Positions 1-10,202 are shown, counted from the first letter of the stretch. The stretch: DNA of 64,000 nucleotides from Marinobacter piscis (GCF_007671655.1 NZ_VCGX01000001.1:839917-903916); one strand, 5' to 3'. Program-made: numbers and translations. The notes: generated by a model from the letters alone, not told the origin.

Positions 1-1147
1 GATTGCCCATCAGGTTGCCAACCGTGGTGTAGTGGCTGAAGTTGATCAGCGAGCCATAGTCATTGTATTCAAAGGGTACCGCAGCCTTGCCTTCCAGGCG
101 GTTACGCAGGGTTTTAAACAGGGTGTCGGCCTGCTGGTGGGCAGCCTGGGCCCGGGGCGCGACGGGCCTGTCAGAGCCGGGTTGCGGGCAGGCGGCGCAA
201 TCGCCAAAGGCAAAAATGTTGTCGTCTTTGGTTGTTTGCAGGGTCTGGTGTACGACCAGCTGATTGCCACGGTTGGATTCCAGGCCATCGAGGTTGGCCA
301 GGAATGCCGGTGCTTTAATGCCGGCGGCCCAGATGGTCATTTCCGAAGGCAGCTCCGTGCCATCCTGCAACACCACAAGCCCGGGACGTATTTCGCTGAC
401 GGGCTGGCCCGTGAGAACGCTTATGTCCTGGTGGCAAAGCTCTTTGGTAGCAGCGGCTGACAATCGCCCCGGCAGAGCAGGCAGGATACGGTCCGCCGCC
501 TCAATGACGTTTATGGAGACATCAGAGGCTTTCAGGTGGTTCATGCCATACACGGGCAGTTCGCGGGAAGCGTGCCGTAATTCGGCTGCCAGCTCAACGC
601 CGGTCGCTCCGGCACCTATAATGCTGATATTGAGATCGTGGTCCCGGCCCTGTCTGGCTTCGTGGTTCTTGCGCAAAAAGGCATTGAGCATCAGGTTGTG
701 GAAGCGGCGTGCCTGTTTGAGGCTGTCCAGAAACAGGCAGTTATCCTGTGCGCCGGGCGTGCCAAAGTCGTTCGCGGTACTGCCCACTGCTATAACCAGT
801 GTGTCGTACTTCAGGTAACGCTCGGGGACCACTTCGTTTCCTTCATCATCCAGAAACGGCGCGATGGTAAGCTCTTTATGTTCGCGGTTGAGGCCGTTCA
901 TGCGCCCGAGCTGGAATTCGTAGTGATGTTTGCGGGCATGGGCGCGGTAGTTGATTTCGTTCGAGTTGGCGTCCAGTGAACCGGAGGCCACTTCGTGGAG
1001 CAGGGGTTTCCACACATGGGTCAGCCCGGCATCCACAAGGGTAATGCGGGCTTTGCCCTTTTTTCCGAGTTTTCTGCCCAGGCGGGTAACGAGCTCAAGA
1101 CCGCCGGCGCCGCCGCCGACCACAACAATATGGTGAAGGTTATCCAT
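1..1147 (-). CDS. ndh: Type II NADH dehydrogenase (NDH-2), partial at the window edge
   Basis: The gene runs off the left edge; about 382 N-terminal residues are visible of the roughly 430 usual for the family. Translation of the minus strand gives an N-terminal FAD-binding motif (VVVGGGAGG, residues 8-16), a second dinucleotide-binding motif for NADH (IIGAGATGVELAAEL, about 176-190), and a late FAD motif (FAFGDCAACPQP, about 325). This fits a membrane-associated flavoprotein that oxidises NADH and reduces quinone without pumping protons. The ATG at 1147 is chosen because the FAD motif follows immediately. NDH-2 and sulfide:quinone reductases share this fold; the sequence reads as NDH-2. It points away from its right-hand neighbour across a 160-base gap. 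Confidence 0.9.
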   Translation of the reverse strand, partial: MDNLHHIVVVGGGAGGLELVTRLGRKLGKKGKARITLVDAGLTHVWKPLLHEVASGSLDANSNEINYRAHARKHHYEFQLGRMNGLNREHKELTIAPFLDDEGNEVVPERYLKYDTLVIAVGSTANDFGTPGAQDNCLFLDSLKQARRFHNLMLNAFLRKNHEARQGRDHDLNISIIGAGATGVELAAELRHASRELPVYGMNHLKASDVSINVIEAADRILPALPGRLSAAATKELCHQDISVLTGQPVSEIRPGLVVLQDGTELPSEMTIWAAGIKAPAFLANLDGLESNRGNQLVVHQTLQTTKDDNIFAFGDCAACPQPGSDRPVAPRAQAAHQQADTLFKTLRNRLEGKAAVPFEYNDYGSLINFSHYTTVGNLMGN

Positions 1148-1310
1148 GACAATCAGGCCTGTAAGTAATGAAAGCCAAAGGCTCTTTCAGTAAAAGCACT
1201 TGGCTGTCGTCACTGGAATCCGGTTACAGAGAGGGGTGCGGATCTGGCGGCGCTATACTAACGCGCAGCAGGCTGTGGATACAATTGCCTGGAGCAGGCG
1301 GCTGATGAGC

Positions 1311-2051
1311 TCAAAGCCGGCGGACTCTGCGCATTAACCGGCTCCAGTCGATCGGAAGCTGCTCCTCAAGGCCGGCAAGTAAAGGGTCTTTCCAGTGCAG
1401 GGGTGCAACGGGCTTTTTGCTGGCGTAGATAACAATGTTGTTGGTTTTGCTTTTGAACACCAGCAGATCGGCAAAGAGTCGGCGCAGCTGCCGGACGTAG
1501 GGGCCATCCGGGTCGGGGGCGCGATGAAAGTTCAGAACCAGCCAGCCATCCGAGCTTAATGCCCGGCTGCAGAGATCTACAAACTGCTGTTGAGCCTGTG
1601 CCGGGCTCATACGATCTGCACTGTACAGGTCTGCCAGAATCATGTCGGTACTGGCGCCGGGAAGGCCGCTCAGGGCATGGCGGGCATCGGCAATGGTCAC
1701 GGTCAGGCGCTCGTTGTCAGGTAACTCGAAGTACTCTCTGGCCACCTCCAGTACAGCTTCCCGAAGCTCCACAGCATGTACACGGCACTCGGGATAAAGG
1801 TGAAGAAAGGCACTGGCCATTACGCCACCGCCAAGTCCGAGCAGCGTGATATGCTGCGGGTTGCTGAACGCTGCGGGCAGTAACATCGCACGACTGTATT
1901 CGTGTACGGGCAGGTAGGGGTATCGGCGGTCGATTTTGCTTTGCTCGAATATGGTATTGAACGTGAGCACCCGGTGTTTACGGTAATCGACCACCAGAAT
2001 GCTGCCGAGTTTGTCCCGGCTGTGGTGAATAATCTCGCCTCTGTTGAACAT
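1311..2051 (-). CDS. Spermidine synthase-like SAM-fold methyltransferase
   Basis: A 246-residue protein with the spermine/spermidine synthase fold. It has a nucleotide-binding loop (LLGLGGGVMASAF, about residues 70-82), an acidic residue closing the second strand (VHAVELREAV), and an ILADLYSADRMSP segment where classical SpeE has its catalytic DxxDPxGP loop. The glycine-proline part of that loop is not seen, so aminopropyl transfer is doubtful and it may act on another substrate. No speD lies beside it. It ends about 25 bases before the ankyrin gene start-side neighbour on the same strand, so the ankyrin gene and this gene probably form one transcript. Confidence 0.7.
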   Translation of the reverse strand: MFNRGEIIHHSRDKLGSILVVDYRKHRVLTFNTIFEQSKIDRRYPYLPVHEYSRAMLLPAAFSNPQHITLLGLGGGVMASAFLHLYPECRVHAVELREAVLEVAREYFELPDNERLTVTIADARHALSGLPGASTDMILADLYSADRMSPAQAQQQFVDLCSRALSSDGWLVLNFHRAPDPDGPYVRQLRRLFADLLVFKSKTNNIVIYASKKPVAPLHWKDPLLAGLEEQLPIDWSRLMRRVRRL

Positions 2052-2075
2052 GGAAGCCCTTGGTAAAAGCGGGAG

Positions 2076-2408
2076 CTAGGGCTCCAGGTGCCTGATAACG
2101 TTATCCGCACCTGCGGCGCGGGCAAGGCTGAGGGCAGTATCGCCCTCTGCGTTCTGCAGTTCCGGGTTGGCGCCCTTCTCCAGTAACAGCTGCACAGTTT
2201 CAGCATGGCCGTTACCGGCGGCAAGCATCAGCAGACTGTCGCCGTTGGTGGTGCGCATGTCTGGGGGTACCCCGGCGTCCAGCATGGGACGGAGCATTTG
2301 GGTGCCGCCGTTGCGTGCCAGTTCGAAGAGCCCCTGGGCAAAGGCAATCGCATCTTCATCCTGCTGGCTTTCGGGTTGTTGCGGCCGGTCGGGGTTGCGT
2401 TCGCTCAT
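2076..2408 (-). CDS. Ankyrin repeat protein
   Basis: A 110-residue acidic protein. Residues from about 40 onward form three ankyrin-type helix-turn-helix units (TTNGDSLLMLAAGNGHAE, LLLEKGANPELQNAEGD, TALSLARAAGADNVIRHL). Small bacterial ankyrin proteins usually bind a protein partner; none can be named here. The ATG at 2408 is preferred over a longer reading from 2444 because AGGAG sits seven bases before it. It lies upstream of the methyltransferase gene on the same strand, and diverges from the PEBP gene at 2551. Confidence 0.8.
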   Translation of the reverse strand: MSERNPDRPQQPESQQDEDAIAFAQGLFELARNGGTQMLRPMLDAGVPPDMRTTNGDSLLMLAAGNGHAETVQLLLEKGANPELQNAEGDTALSLARAAGADNVIRHLEP

Positions 2409-2550
2409 TGAAGCTCCTTTGCTCAGGTGGGTATGGACAGGCATACGATACCGCTGTTACACCTATTATCACAGAGCGGCGAGGTTTCTGGCACAATGAC
2501 AGAAAAAAGAGTCCAGCTGACCGCTGTAATCACTCACAGGAGAAAATACC

Positions 2551-3174
2551 ATGAAACTGAACGTTGAAGGCATTGAAGAGGGCAAGCCGGTCCCGGAAAA
2601 GTTCGCGTTCGGCGTCTATCACCCGGAAGATCATATGAGCTTTGGCCCTAACCGGAACCCTGAAATGTCCTGGGAGGGTGCGCCGGAAGGTACAAAAAGC
2701 TTTGTTGTTATGATGTTTGATCCGGATGTGCCCAGCATAGCGGACGATGCAAACCAGGAAGGCAAGACCATTTCAAAAGACATTCCACGGGTGGACTTCT
2801 TCCACTGGCTTTTGGTGGATATTCCTGCCAGCGTCAGCCGGATTCCGGAAGGCGAAGACAGTGATGGGGTAACGCCCAAGGGTAAAGAAGGCGGCCCGGG
2901 CCCGGTCGGTGTGCGCGGGGTAAACAACTTTACCCAGTTTTTGGCGGGCAACCCCGATATGGCGGGCACATACAGCGGCTATGACGGCCCTTGCCCTCCC
3001 TGGAACGACGAGATCGTGCATCATTATCATTACGAAGTGCATGCACTGGATGTGGAGTCCCTGGAGCTTTCCGGAGAGTTTGATGGAGAGGCGGTACGTA
3101 ACGCCATGGCCGGCCATGTTCTGGCCAGCGCCAGAGTAACCGGCACTTATACGCTGAACCCGGATCTCCGCTAA
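2551..3174 (+). CDS. YbhB/YbcL-family PEBP (Raf kinase inhibitor-like) protein
   Basis: A 207-residue phosphatidylethanolamine-binding protein homologue. The family signatures are present: a MSWEGAPEGTKSFVVMMFDPD segment (about residues 33-53), FFHWLLVDIPAS (about 85-96), and GPCPPWNDEIVHHYHYEVHAL near the C terminus, which build the ligand pocket. No signal peptide is seen, so it is probably cytoplasmic. The biochemical role of bacterial members is poorly defined. A good Shine-Dalgarno (CAGGAG) precedes the ATG. It is longer than the E. coli homologues (about 160-180 residues), with extra loops between the conserved blocks. Confidence 0.85.
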   Translation: MKLNVEGIEEGKPVPEKFAFGVYHPEDHMSFGPNRNPEMSWEGAPEGTKSFVVMMFDPDVPSIADDANQEGKTISKDIPRVDFFHWLLVDIPASVSRIPEGEDSDGVTPKGKEGGPGPVGVRGVNNFTQFLAGNPDMAGTYSGYDGPCPPWNDEIVHHYHYEVHALDVESLELSGEFDGEAVRNAMAGHVLASARVTGTYTLNPDLR

Positions 3175-3289
3175 CCTCTTACGCCAGCCTGCATGCCTGG
3201 ATCTGGTTTGCCTGCGCTTTTGCCGGCTCTTTGCTTGGCATTCGTCTGCGGCCCTGGTTCCGGTTGCCAAACTGATGGGGGAGGAAAGC

Positions 3290-3484
3290 ATGAATCGAGC
3301 GTATAGCCGCAGCCGAATCCTGGTGATGCTCGGGGTTATTCTGGTACTCATTATGGCCGACCACCTGAGGAGCCCGACCTTTGCCTTTAATTCCGGACAG
3401 GGCAACGTACAAACGGCACTGAACCAGAAGGATGAAACCGCGTGTGCGCCTTGTGGAGCGCCCTGCCCTTCAACCCGGGATTAA
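3290..3484 (+). CDS. Small single-pass membrane or exported peptide, unrecognised
   Basis: A 64-residue reading frame starting at an ATG with a strong Shine-Dalgarno (GGGGGAGGAAAGC). It has a basic N terminus (NRAYSRSR), one hydrophobic segment of about 16 residues (ILVMLGVILVLIMADH), and a polar tail ending in a Cys-Pro-rich motif (CAPCGAPCP). That layout suits a signal anchor with the cysteines outside the cytoplasm, where they could form disulfides or bind metal. I do not recognise the family. It ends seven bases before the convergent YiiX-like gene stop. Confidence 0.5.
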   Translation: MNRAYSRSRILVMLGVILVLIMADHLRSPTFAFNSGQGNVQTALNQKDETACAPCGAPCPSTRD

Positions 3485-3490
3485 GACAGG

Positions 3491-4246
3491 TTAAAGGTCG
3501 GCCCAGTTAATGGCCCTGAAATCGAAATTGTTTTCCAGCGTTGGCTTGATAATCCGGAAGTAAGGCGAGGCATCAAAGTCACGGGGCGTGAATAAAGAGG
3601 TTTGCCGGATCCGGTAATGCTCACGAATACAGTGCGCGCAATTCGGATCGTCCGCCGGAATTGAGTCAATGGTTGGAAGTATCGGATACCGCAGGCGCTG
3701 AAACCCTTCTGCGATGAATGTGGAGCATATGGCCCGGGTCGGGTCGCCGCTTCCCAGTGACAGCAACTTGTGCCTGTGTCGGGCAGGTACGGGTGGCGTC
3801 CGGATAAGGTAACGCGCCAGGTCAAAGACATTCTTCATGTCGTATCGCTGGCCCAGCCTGCTCAGCGCATAATCGGTGAGCATGTGCAGGTTCCCCTTAT
3901 CAAGCCCCACGGGCCGGCATATGCGGGTATGGCTGTTGCGGTAAAAGTTAAGCGGCAGTGTACGAATGCCGAACTCCAGATCCGCCTCAACCAGTGTATG
4001 ACAGTCACCGTTTTCTGACGTACCAAAGCCTGCATCCGGACCCAGATAGAGAGCAGCATGGGACCAGGTGGACTGGGTGAGATACTTTATGGCGACACTG
4101 ATGCGGGTATTCCCCTCTACCAGCAGAATATCTCCGGGTCTGATCACTTTTTCCAGAGCTTCATAGGTTGAGGTGGGCACAGAGTGCTGTGCAACCTGCC
4201 TGGACAGGTAGGCGGCCAGGTGTCCCGATAGCCAGTCCAGAAACAT
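3491..4246 (-). CDS. YiiX/YebB-like permuted NlpC/P60 cysteine amidase
   Basis: A 251-residue member of the permuted papain-like amidase group. The catalytic histidine lies in STWSHAALYLG, after a conserved GDILLVEGNTRIS block. The nucleophilic cysteine lies later, in AICSTFIAEG, giving the His-before-Cys order of this group. Members hydrolyse amide or ester bonds; the substrate here is unknown. The ATG at 4246 has GGAGG seven bases upstream; a longer reading from 4336 would add a cysteine-rich stretch without a ribosome site. No convincing signal peptide is seen. It reads away from the ectoine genes. Confidence 0.8.
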   Translation of the reverse strand: MFLDWLSGHLAAYLSRQVAQHSVPTSTYEALEKVIRPGDILLVEGNTRISVAIKYLTQSTWSHAALYLGPDAGFGTSENGDCHTLVEADLEFGIRTLPLNFYRNSHTRICRPVGLDKGNLHMLTDYALSRLGQRYDMKNVFDLARYLIRTPPVPARHRHKLLSLGSGDPTRAICSTFIAEGFQRLRYPILPTIDSIPADDPNCAHCIREHYRIRQTSLFTPRDFDASPYFRIIKPTLENNFDFRAINWADL

Positions 4247-4491
4247 GCAGTCCTCCGGTTTCAGCGTTTTTGTATTGATAGCACAGAACAGGCAAGCGAA
4301 GCAGCTCTTCGGAACCCGAATGATTTCCGCACACACAGATTGTTTTTATTTGGAGGCCTAAAGATTGGGCGCCTCCGTTATCGGCTTATCCCTCTGCTTT
4401 AGTTGATGTTTTCGGATGGCTGCAAGTGACTTGATTAGTTTCTTCAAGAAAATCAGAGATGCCCATAGCGAAATGCTGCCCCGGTTTACTT

Positions 4492-4517
4492 GAAATATGC
4501 TTGGTGGTCTATATAAT
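4492..4517 (+). promoter_or_regulatory. Likely sigma-70 promoter of ectA
   Basis: A perfect -10 hexamer TATAAT lies at 4512-4517, with TTGAAA about 15-16 bases before it. They sit 37 bases before the ectA start. The 307-base gap before ectA (4247-4553) otherwise shows only a near-perfect small palindrome, TTTCTTCAAGAAA, at 4441-4453, and a GGAGGC/GCCTCC hairpin near 4350-4375. Ectoine promoters are usually induced by salt; no known regulator gene (ectR) lies in the window. Confidence 0.6.
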
Positions 4518-4553
4518 TCAGCACTAACTTTTGTAAGGTGAACTACTTAGATT

Positions 4554-5069
4554 ATGTCTTCAGAAGATTCGAATACCACCGCCATCACCCTTCGTACACC
4601 CTCCAAGGATGATGGCTTCAGGCTCCACCAGCTGGTAGCAGAGTGTCCCCCACTGGACACTAATTCAATTTACTGCAATCTGTTGCAGTGCAGCGACTTC
4701 GCCGATACCGGTGTTGCTGCGGAGAAAGACGGCGATCTGGTCGGCTTCATCTCCGGATACATCCCCCCCAACAAGCCCGAAACCGTATTTGTCTGGCAGG
4801 TTGCTGTTCACGAGAAAGGTCGTGGGCAGGGCCTTGCAAAGCGGATGCTGAAAGAGATTGTGGCGCGTGATGCATGCAAAAACGTCACGCACATGGAAAC
4901 CACGATCACCGCTGACAACGAAGCATCATGGGCTTTGTTCCGCTCATTTGCGCGCGATCTGGGTGCCGAACTTGAACACCACGAGCACTTTGAGAAAGAA
5001 GCTCACTTTGGTGGCAGGCACGATTCCGAGTTTTTACTGCGCATCGGGCCGTTTACCAGCAAGCCCTGA
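4554..5069 (+). CDS. ectA: L-2,4-diaminobutyrate N-gamma-acetyltransferase
   Basis: A 171-residue GNAT-family enzyme that acetylates L-2,4-diaminobutyrate to N-gamma-acetyl-diaminobutyrate, the second step of ectoine synthesis. EctA hallmarks are visible: LRTPSKDDGFRLHQLVAECPPLD at the N terminus (substrate side, residues about 13-35), NSIYCNLLQCSDFADT, and the acetyl-CoA loop VHEKGRGQGLAKRML (about 85-99). METTITADNEAS is also typical. It is followed after 100 bases by ectB and shares its promoter. The length matches the family. Confidence 0.96.
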   Translation: MSSEDSNTTAITLRTPSKDDGFRLHQLVAECPPLDTNSIYCNLLQCSDFADTGVAAEKDGDLVGFISGYIPPNKPETVFVWQVAVHEKGRGQGLAKRMLKEIVARDACKNVTHMETTITADNEASWALFRSFARDLGAELEHHEHFEKEAHFGGRHDSEFLLRIGPFTSKP

Positions 5070-5127
5070 GAATTTTTGCAGAGGCGCACTGCCGTAACGT
5101 GCGCCCGAGTCTCAAGATCATCCTTAA

Positions 5128-6444
<1,317 letters not shown>

Positions 6445-6489
6445 CCGTCACTCCCGATATTCATTCAGCAAGTTAGCCAGGGTATAGAT

Positions 6490-7956
6490 ATGAGTAGCCA
6501 ACTACACACCGTCGAGAAGATCGGTGGTACTTCAATGAGCAACTACGAGGCCGTGCGCGATAACGTTATCGTTGCGGATCGTAGTCATGAAGACCTCTAT
6601 CAACGTATTTTTGTTGTATCTGCCTACGCCGGAGTGACTGACGAACTACTGGAGCACAAAAAGACCGGCGAGCCAGGCGTGTATGCATTGTTTGCCGATG
6701 CTGAGTCGGACTGGGCCTGGGGTGACGACCTCACGAAGCTGATAAAGTTTCTCACCGACATTAACGGTGATCTGTTTGAAGACCCGATGCTGAAACAGCA
6801 GGCCGACCAGTTCATTACGGATCGCATTGAAGGTGTTCGTGGTTGCCTGATAGATCTTCAGCGCCTGTGCTCCTATGGTCAGTTCCAGCTTGAAGAGCAC
6901 CTGCTGACCGTTCGCGAAATGCTCGCTGGTATTGGCGAAGCGCACAGTGCGTTCAATACAGCACTGAAGCTTCAGCAGGAAGGTATCAATGCACGTTTTG
7001 TGGACCTGACCGGCTGGCGCGACACGGAGCTGCTACCTCTTGACGAGAAGCTGAAGCAGGCCTTTGACGCAGTTGACCTGACCCGTGAGCTGCCCATCGT
7101 GACCGGTTACGCCCAGTGCAAAGAAGGCCTGATGCGTACGTTCGACCGCGGTTACAGCGAGATGACATTCAGCCGTGTGGCAGTCATTACCGATGCCCGC
7201 GAGGCGGTCATCCACAAAGAGTTTCACCTCAGTTCTGCCGACCCCAATATTGTGGGTGCTGACAAGGTGGTTCCTCTGGGCCGTACCAACTACGACGTGG
7301 CCGATCAGCTGGCGAACCTGGGAATGGAAGCAATCCACCCCCGTGCAGGTAAAGGGTTGCGTCAGGCGGAGATTCCTCTGCGGGTGATGAACACCTTCGA
7401 GCCTGAGCATACAGGTACCCTGATCACGGGCGACTACATCAGTGAAAAACCCCAGGTGGAAATTATTGCCGGCGCAAAAGGCGTGTTTGCCATTGAGGTG
7501 TTCGATCAGGATATGCAGGGAGAGCCTGGGTCTGATCGTCGTATTCTCGATGTACTGAGCCGCTTTAAGGTGCGCTTTCTGGCCAAGGATACCAACGCCA
7601 ACACAATTACCCACTACGTAGGCAGCACGCTCAAGCATGTGAAGCGCGTGGTGAATACGCTGAAAGAAGAGTTCAGCACGGGGGAGGTCACCACCCGTAA
7701 AGTGGCGGTTGTTTCGGCGATCGGCAGTGATATGAAGGTGCCTGGAATTTTATCGCGCTCGGTAAAGTCACTGGCTGATAAAGAAATCAGTGTATTGGCT
7801 CTGCACCAGAGTATGCGTCAGGTGGACATCCAGTTTGTGATTGATGAAGAGGACTACGAAAAAGCCGTCATTGCCTTGCATGGTGTGCTTATCGAGCCTC
7901 ACAACCATGAGTACGCTATCGTTGCAGCTGAGAGTACGCTGGAGCTTGGAGAATAA
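6490..7956 (+). CDS. ask: Ectoine-pathway aspartokinase (Ask_Ect type)
   Basis: A 488-residue aspartate kinase of the group linked to ectoine clusters. The N-terminal motif HTVEKIGGTSM (residues about 6-16) replaces the usual KFGGTS, as is typical of Ask_Ect. The catalytic domain fills about the first 330 residues and ACT-type regulatory segments follow (for example AKGVFAIEVFDQDMQGEPG and VSAIGSDMKVPGILSRSVKSL). It phosphorylates aspartate to feed aspartate semialdehyde to EctB; such kinases are thought to escape normal feedback inhibition. It appears to be co-transcribed with ectAB; AGGG lies eight bases before the ATG. Confidence 0.93.
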   Translation: MSSQLHTVEKIGGTSMSNYEAVRDNVIVADRSHEDLYQRIFVVSAYAGVTDELLEHKKTGEPGVYALFADAESDWAWGDDLTKLIKFLTDINGDLFEDPMLKQQADQFITDRIEGVRGCLIDLQRLCSYGQFQLEEHLLTVREMLAGIGEAHSAFNTALKLQQEGINARFVDLTGWRDTELLPLDEKLKQAFDAVDLTRELPIVTGYAQCKEGLMRTFDRGYSEMTFSRVAVITDAREAVIHKEFHLSSADPNIVGADKVVPLGRTNYDVADQLANLGMEAIHPRAGKGLRQAEIPLRVMNTFEPEHTGTLITGDYISEKPQVEIIAGAKGVFAIEVFDQDMQGEPGSDRRILDVLSRFKVRFLAKDTNANTITHYVGSTLKHVKRVVNTLKEEFSTGEVTTRKVAVVSAIGSDMKVPGILSRSVKSLADKEISVLALHQSMRQVDIQFVIDEEDYEKAVIALHGVLIEPHNHEYAIVAAESTLELGE

Positions 7957-7983
7957 CCCGGGCCCTCGGAGCGAAAGGCACGA

Positions 7984-8589
7984 TCAGTACGCCAGCAGGC
8001 GGCACTGTTCGTGCTGAGGGCAACAGACCAGGTGGTCGTTAACCATTCCGGTGGCCTGCATGAAGGCATAGACAATGGTTGGCCCTACAAAGGTAAACCC
8101 GGCGCTCTTGAGCGCCCGGGACATTGCCTCGGATTCCGGGGTGGTAACCGGCACCTCTTCGGTGTTGCGCCAGTGGTTCTGTATCGGGGCGCCATTCACA
8201 AACTGCCAGAGAAAGTCTGAAAAACCTGCGCGTGCTTCCTGCAAGCTCAGAAATCCCCTCGCATTTTTAATAATTGACTGCACTTTCAGCTTGTTTCTGA
8301 CAATGCCCGGATCTGTCAGCAGTTCGGCGATTTTGGCATCGTTGTAGCTGGCAATTCTTTCAGGGTTAAAGTTGTCATAAGCTGAACGGTAGCCTGCCTG
8401 TTTGCGAAGAATCGTAATCCAGCTCAGCCCTGCCTGCTGGCCATCCAGACAGAGTTTTTCGAACAATGCCAGGTCATCGTATTCCGGGCGCCCCCACACG
8501 GTATCGTGGTAATGCACATACAAGGGGTCGGTGCCACACCAGGGGCAGCGTTCATGGGTCTCCGGAGTATTGTTACGGTTGCTTGTCAT
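7984..8589 (-). CDS. tag: DNA-3-methyladenine glycosylase I
   Basis: A 201-residue base-excision repair enzyme of the Tag family that removes 3-methyladenine from DNA. Family blocks are all present: RCPWCGTDPLYVHYHDTVWG near the N terminus, CLDGQQAGLSWITILRKQ, FSDFLWQFVNG, and GFTFVGPTIVYAFMQATGMVNDHLVCC near the C terminus, including cysteine and histidine residues that hold the structural zinc in E. coli Tag. It converges on the aspartokinase gene. The PPTase gene starts upstream on the same strand with a 14-base gap, suggesting co-transcription. Confidence 0.95.
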   Translation of the reverse strand: MTSNRNNTPETHERCPWCGTDPLYVHYHDTVWGRPEYDDLALFEKLCLDGQQAGLSWITILRKQAGYRSAYDNFNPERIASYNDAKIAELLTDPGIVRNKLKVQSIIKNARGFLSLQEARAGFSDFLWQFVNGAPIQNHWRNTEEVPVTTPESEAMSRALKSAGFTFVGPTIVYAFMQATGMVNDHLVCCPQHEQCRLLAY

Positions 8590-8603
8590 GGCTCTAGCGT
8601 AGC

Positions 8604-9395
8604 TTATAAAGACATTGAACGGATACGGCGTTGAAACAGGGGCTCCCAGTCGGTATCCAGTGACGGCACCCGGACCAGGCTGTAGTCGTCAGGGGGTGGC
8701 TCCAGCAAGGTGATAGCCGGCCAGGGGCCAGGCAGGTCAGATGCGTTCTGTCGGTAAACCAGAGTGCACAGAAATCCTTCTGCATAAAAAGCACAGGCCT
8801 GCCAGTTCTGATCTGGCCGGTCGCCATAGAGTTCAAAATTACGACGGACTTCCAGCGTTTGCAGGTTGCCGGCAATGCCACGTCCGGTTGCTTTCAGCCA
8901 GGCTTCTTTCAGGGTCCAGGCTCTGAGAAAGGCCAGTGGGTCGTCCTCCTGAAACAGCCACTCCTGCTCAACCGACGAGAACCAGCGCTTAACCACTTTT
9001 TGCCATTGTGGATGGCGCTTGCTGGGTTCAATGTCTATGCCCAGCGCTGATCCGTATTGAACGCTGCAGGCAGACAGGCCGTGGCTATGGCTGAGAGAGA
9101 GGTGCCAGCCTGGCGGGCTGGCAGACTCAGTCGGGCGCCCTTTTACCGGCCAGCAGGATGCGGGTGATACAGCTCCGGCTCTACTTAGTGCCTGACGCAT
9201 CAGCCAGCGACTGGTGAGGAACTCGGCAGCGCGGGCACCATGGAGCTTGCGATACCGCATTTGCTCATCCGTGGTGAGCCAGTCAGGCGCCAGTTGCGGT
9301 AACTGGCCGGTCTGATGGCACAGTTTGATGACCGGCGTTTGCTGTGTGCCGGCCGCGCCGGGGTCAGGGCTGAAGTCGTTGGATGAGCCAGCCAT
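8604..9395 (-). CDS. 4'-phosphopantetheinyl transferase (Sfp-like)
   Basis: A 263-residue enzyme that moves the phosphopantetheine arm from CoA to carrier proteins. The two Mg2+/CoA motifs are clear: SALGIDIEPSKRHPQW (first acidic motif) and FLRAWTLKEAWLKATGRG (the WxxKEAxxKxxG signature). Two-domain length suggests the Sfp type, which usually serves polyketide or non-ribosomal peptide synthases or fatty-acid-like pathways; no such synthase lies in the window. The ATG at 9395 follows a purine-rich ribosome site; the start overlaps the end of pdxH by 32 bases, so the two are probably translationally coupled. Confidence 0.88.
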   Translation of the reverse strand: MAGSSNDFSPDPGAAGTQQTPVIKLCHQTGQLPQLAPDWLTTDEQMRYRKLHGARAAEFLTSRWLMRQALSRAGAVSPASCWPVKGRPTESASPPGWHLSLSHSHGLSACSVQYGSALGIDIEPSKRHPQWQKVVKRWFSSVEQEWLFQEDDPLAFLRAWTLKEAWLKATGRGIAGNLQTLEVRRNFELYGDRPDQNWQACAFYAEGFLCTLVYRQNASDLPGPWPAITLLEPPPDDYSLVRVPSLDTDWEPLFQRRIRSMSL

Positions 9396-10005
9396 CACCT
9401 TCCCTTACATACTCAAACCGGTCGTGAAGGCGGCTGGGCCGGCCCTGCCAGAACTCAATCCGCTCGGGAACAATACGGTAACCACCCCAGAACCCGGGCA
9501 ATGGTATTTCGCCCTCGCTGAATTTGCGTTTCATATCGGCCACCTTCTGTTCCAGCAGGCCGCGGGATGTGATGGCTTTGCTCTGCTCTGAAACCCAGGC
9601 ACCAATCTGGCTGCCTCGCGGGCGTGAGGCAAAGTATCGAAGGGATTCGGTTTTGCTCACCTTTTCTACCCCGCCCTGAATACGCACCTGACGATTCAGG
9701 CCAATCCATGGGAACAGCAGCGCGGCTTTGGGGTTTTCTGCAATATCATGGGCCTTGCGGCTTTCATAGTTAGTGTAGAAAACAAAGCCGTGGTCATCGA
9801 AATATTTCAACAGTACCGTCCGCAAATCAGGCATACCGTCGGCACCAGTGGTCGCCAGAGACATGGCGTTGGGCTCAAGAATACCGGCTTTGCGGGCATC
9901 CCCGAACCAGGTTTCAAACTGTTGTATCGGGTTGTTGCTCAGCGCTTCGCGATCCAGCCCTTCGCTCTCAAAATCGCGACGCATATCGCCTATGTCCATA
10001 AACAT
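9364..10005 (-). CDS. pdxH: Pyridoxamine 5'-phosphate oxidase
   Basis: A 213-residue FMN enzyme that makes pyridoxal 5'-phosphate from pyridoxine or pyridoxamine phosphate. Conserved segments include RTVLLKYFDDHGFVFYTNYE, SRKAHDIAENPKAALLFPW, QIGAWVSEQS, and the C-terminal FWGGYRIVPERIEFWQGRPSRLHDR motif with the substrate-binding arginine and histidine. The ATG at 10005 has GAGGG upstream; readings from 10029 or 9999 are possible. PLP made here is the cofactor of EctB and CobD, but the proximity to those genes is not tight enough to imply linkage. Confidence 0.95.
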   Translation of the reverse strand: MFMDIGDMRRDFESEGLDREALSNNPIQQFETWFGDARKAGILEPNAMSLATTGADGMPDLRTVLLKYFDDHGFVFYTNYESRKAHDIAENPKAALLFPWIGLNRQVRIQGGVEKVSKTESLRYFASRPRGSQIGAWVSEQSKAITSRGLLEQKVADMKRKFSEGEIPLPGFWGGYRIVPERIEFWQGRPSRLHDRFEYVREGDGWLIQRLQP

Positions 10006-10202
10006 TTGCCCTCGTTCGAAGAAAGCCATTAATCAGAGTTAAAAAACACGGGTTAAGAGACCTGAAAAACAGTGTGCAGGATATAGAGTTCGGTTTCTCC
10101 TGTCTGCGGTTGCGTGACAGTGGCTGACAAACACATACCTGGCCTACTATCCTTATATACTGTCACCCTACAAAACTTCCATTATTTCAGAAGGTAAAAA
10201 CA

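Noticed and set aside
32..1136. Several plus-strand reading frames of 60-184 codons over the left edge
   Set aside because: They are antisense shadows of the NDH-2 gene, whose minus-strand frame is continuous and carries all family motifs.
3180..3275. Hydrophobic, tryptophan-rich frame between the PEBP gene and the small peptide gene
   Set aside because: No start codon with a ribosome site was found in this frame; it may be a remnant but is not supported as a gene.
4350..4375. GGAGGC/GCCTCC hairpin between the YiiX-like gene and ectA
   Set aside because: It lies upstream of both divergent genes, so it cannot terminate either, and its six-base stem is too short to claim as an operator.
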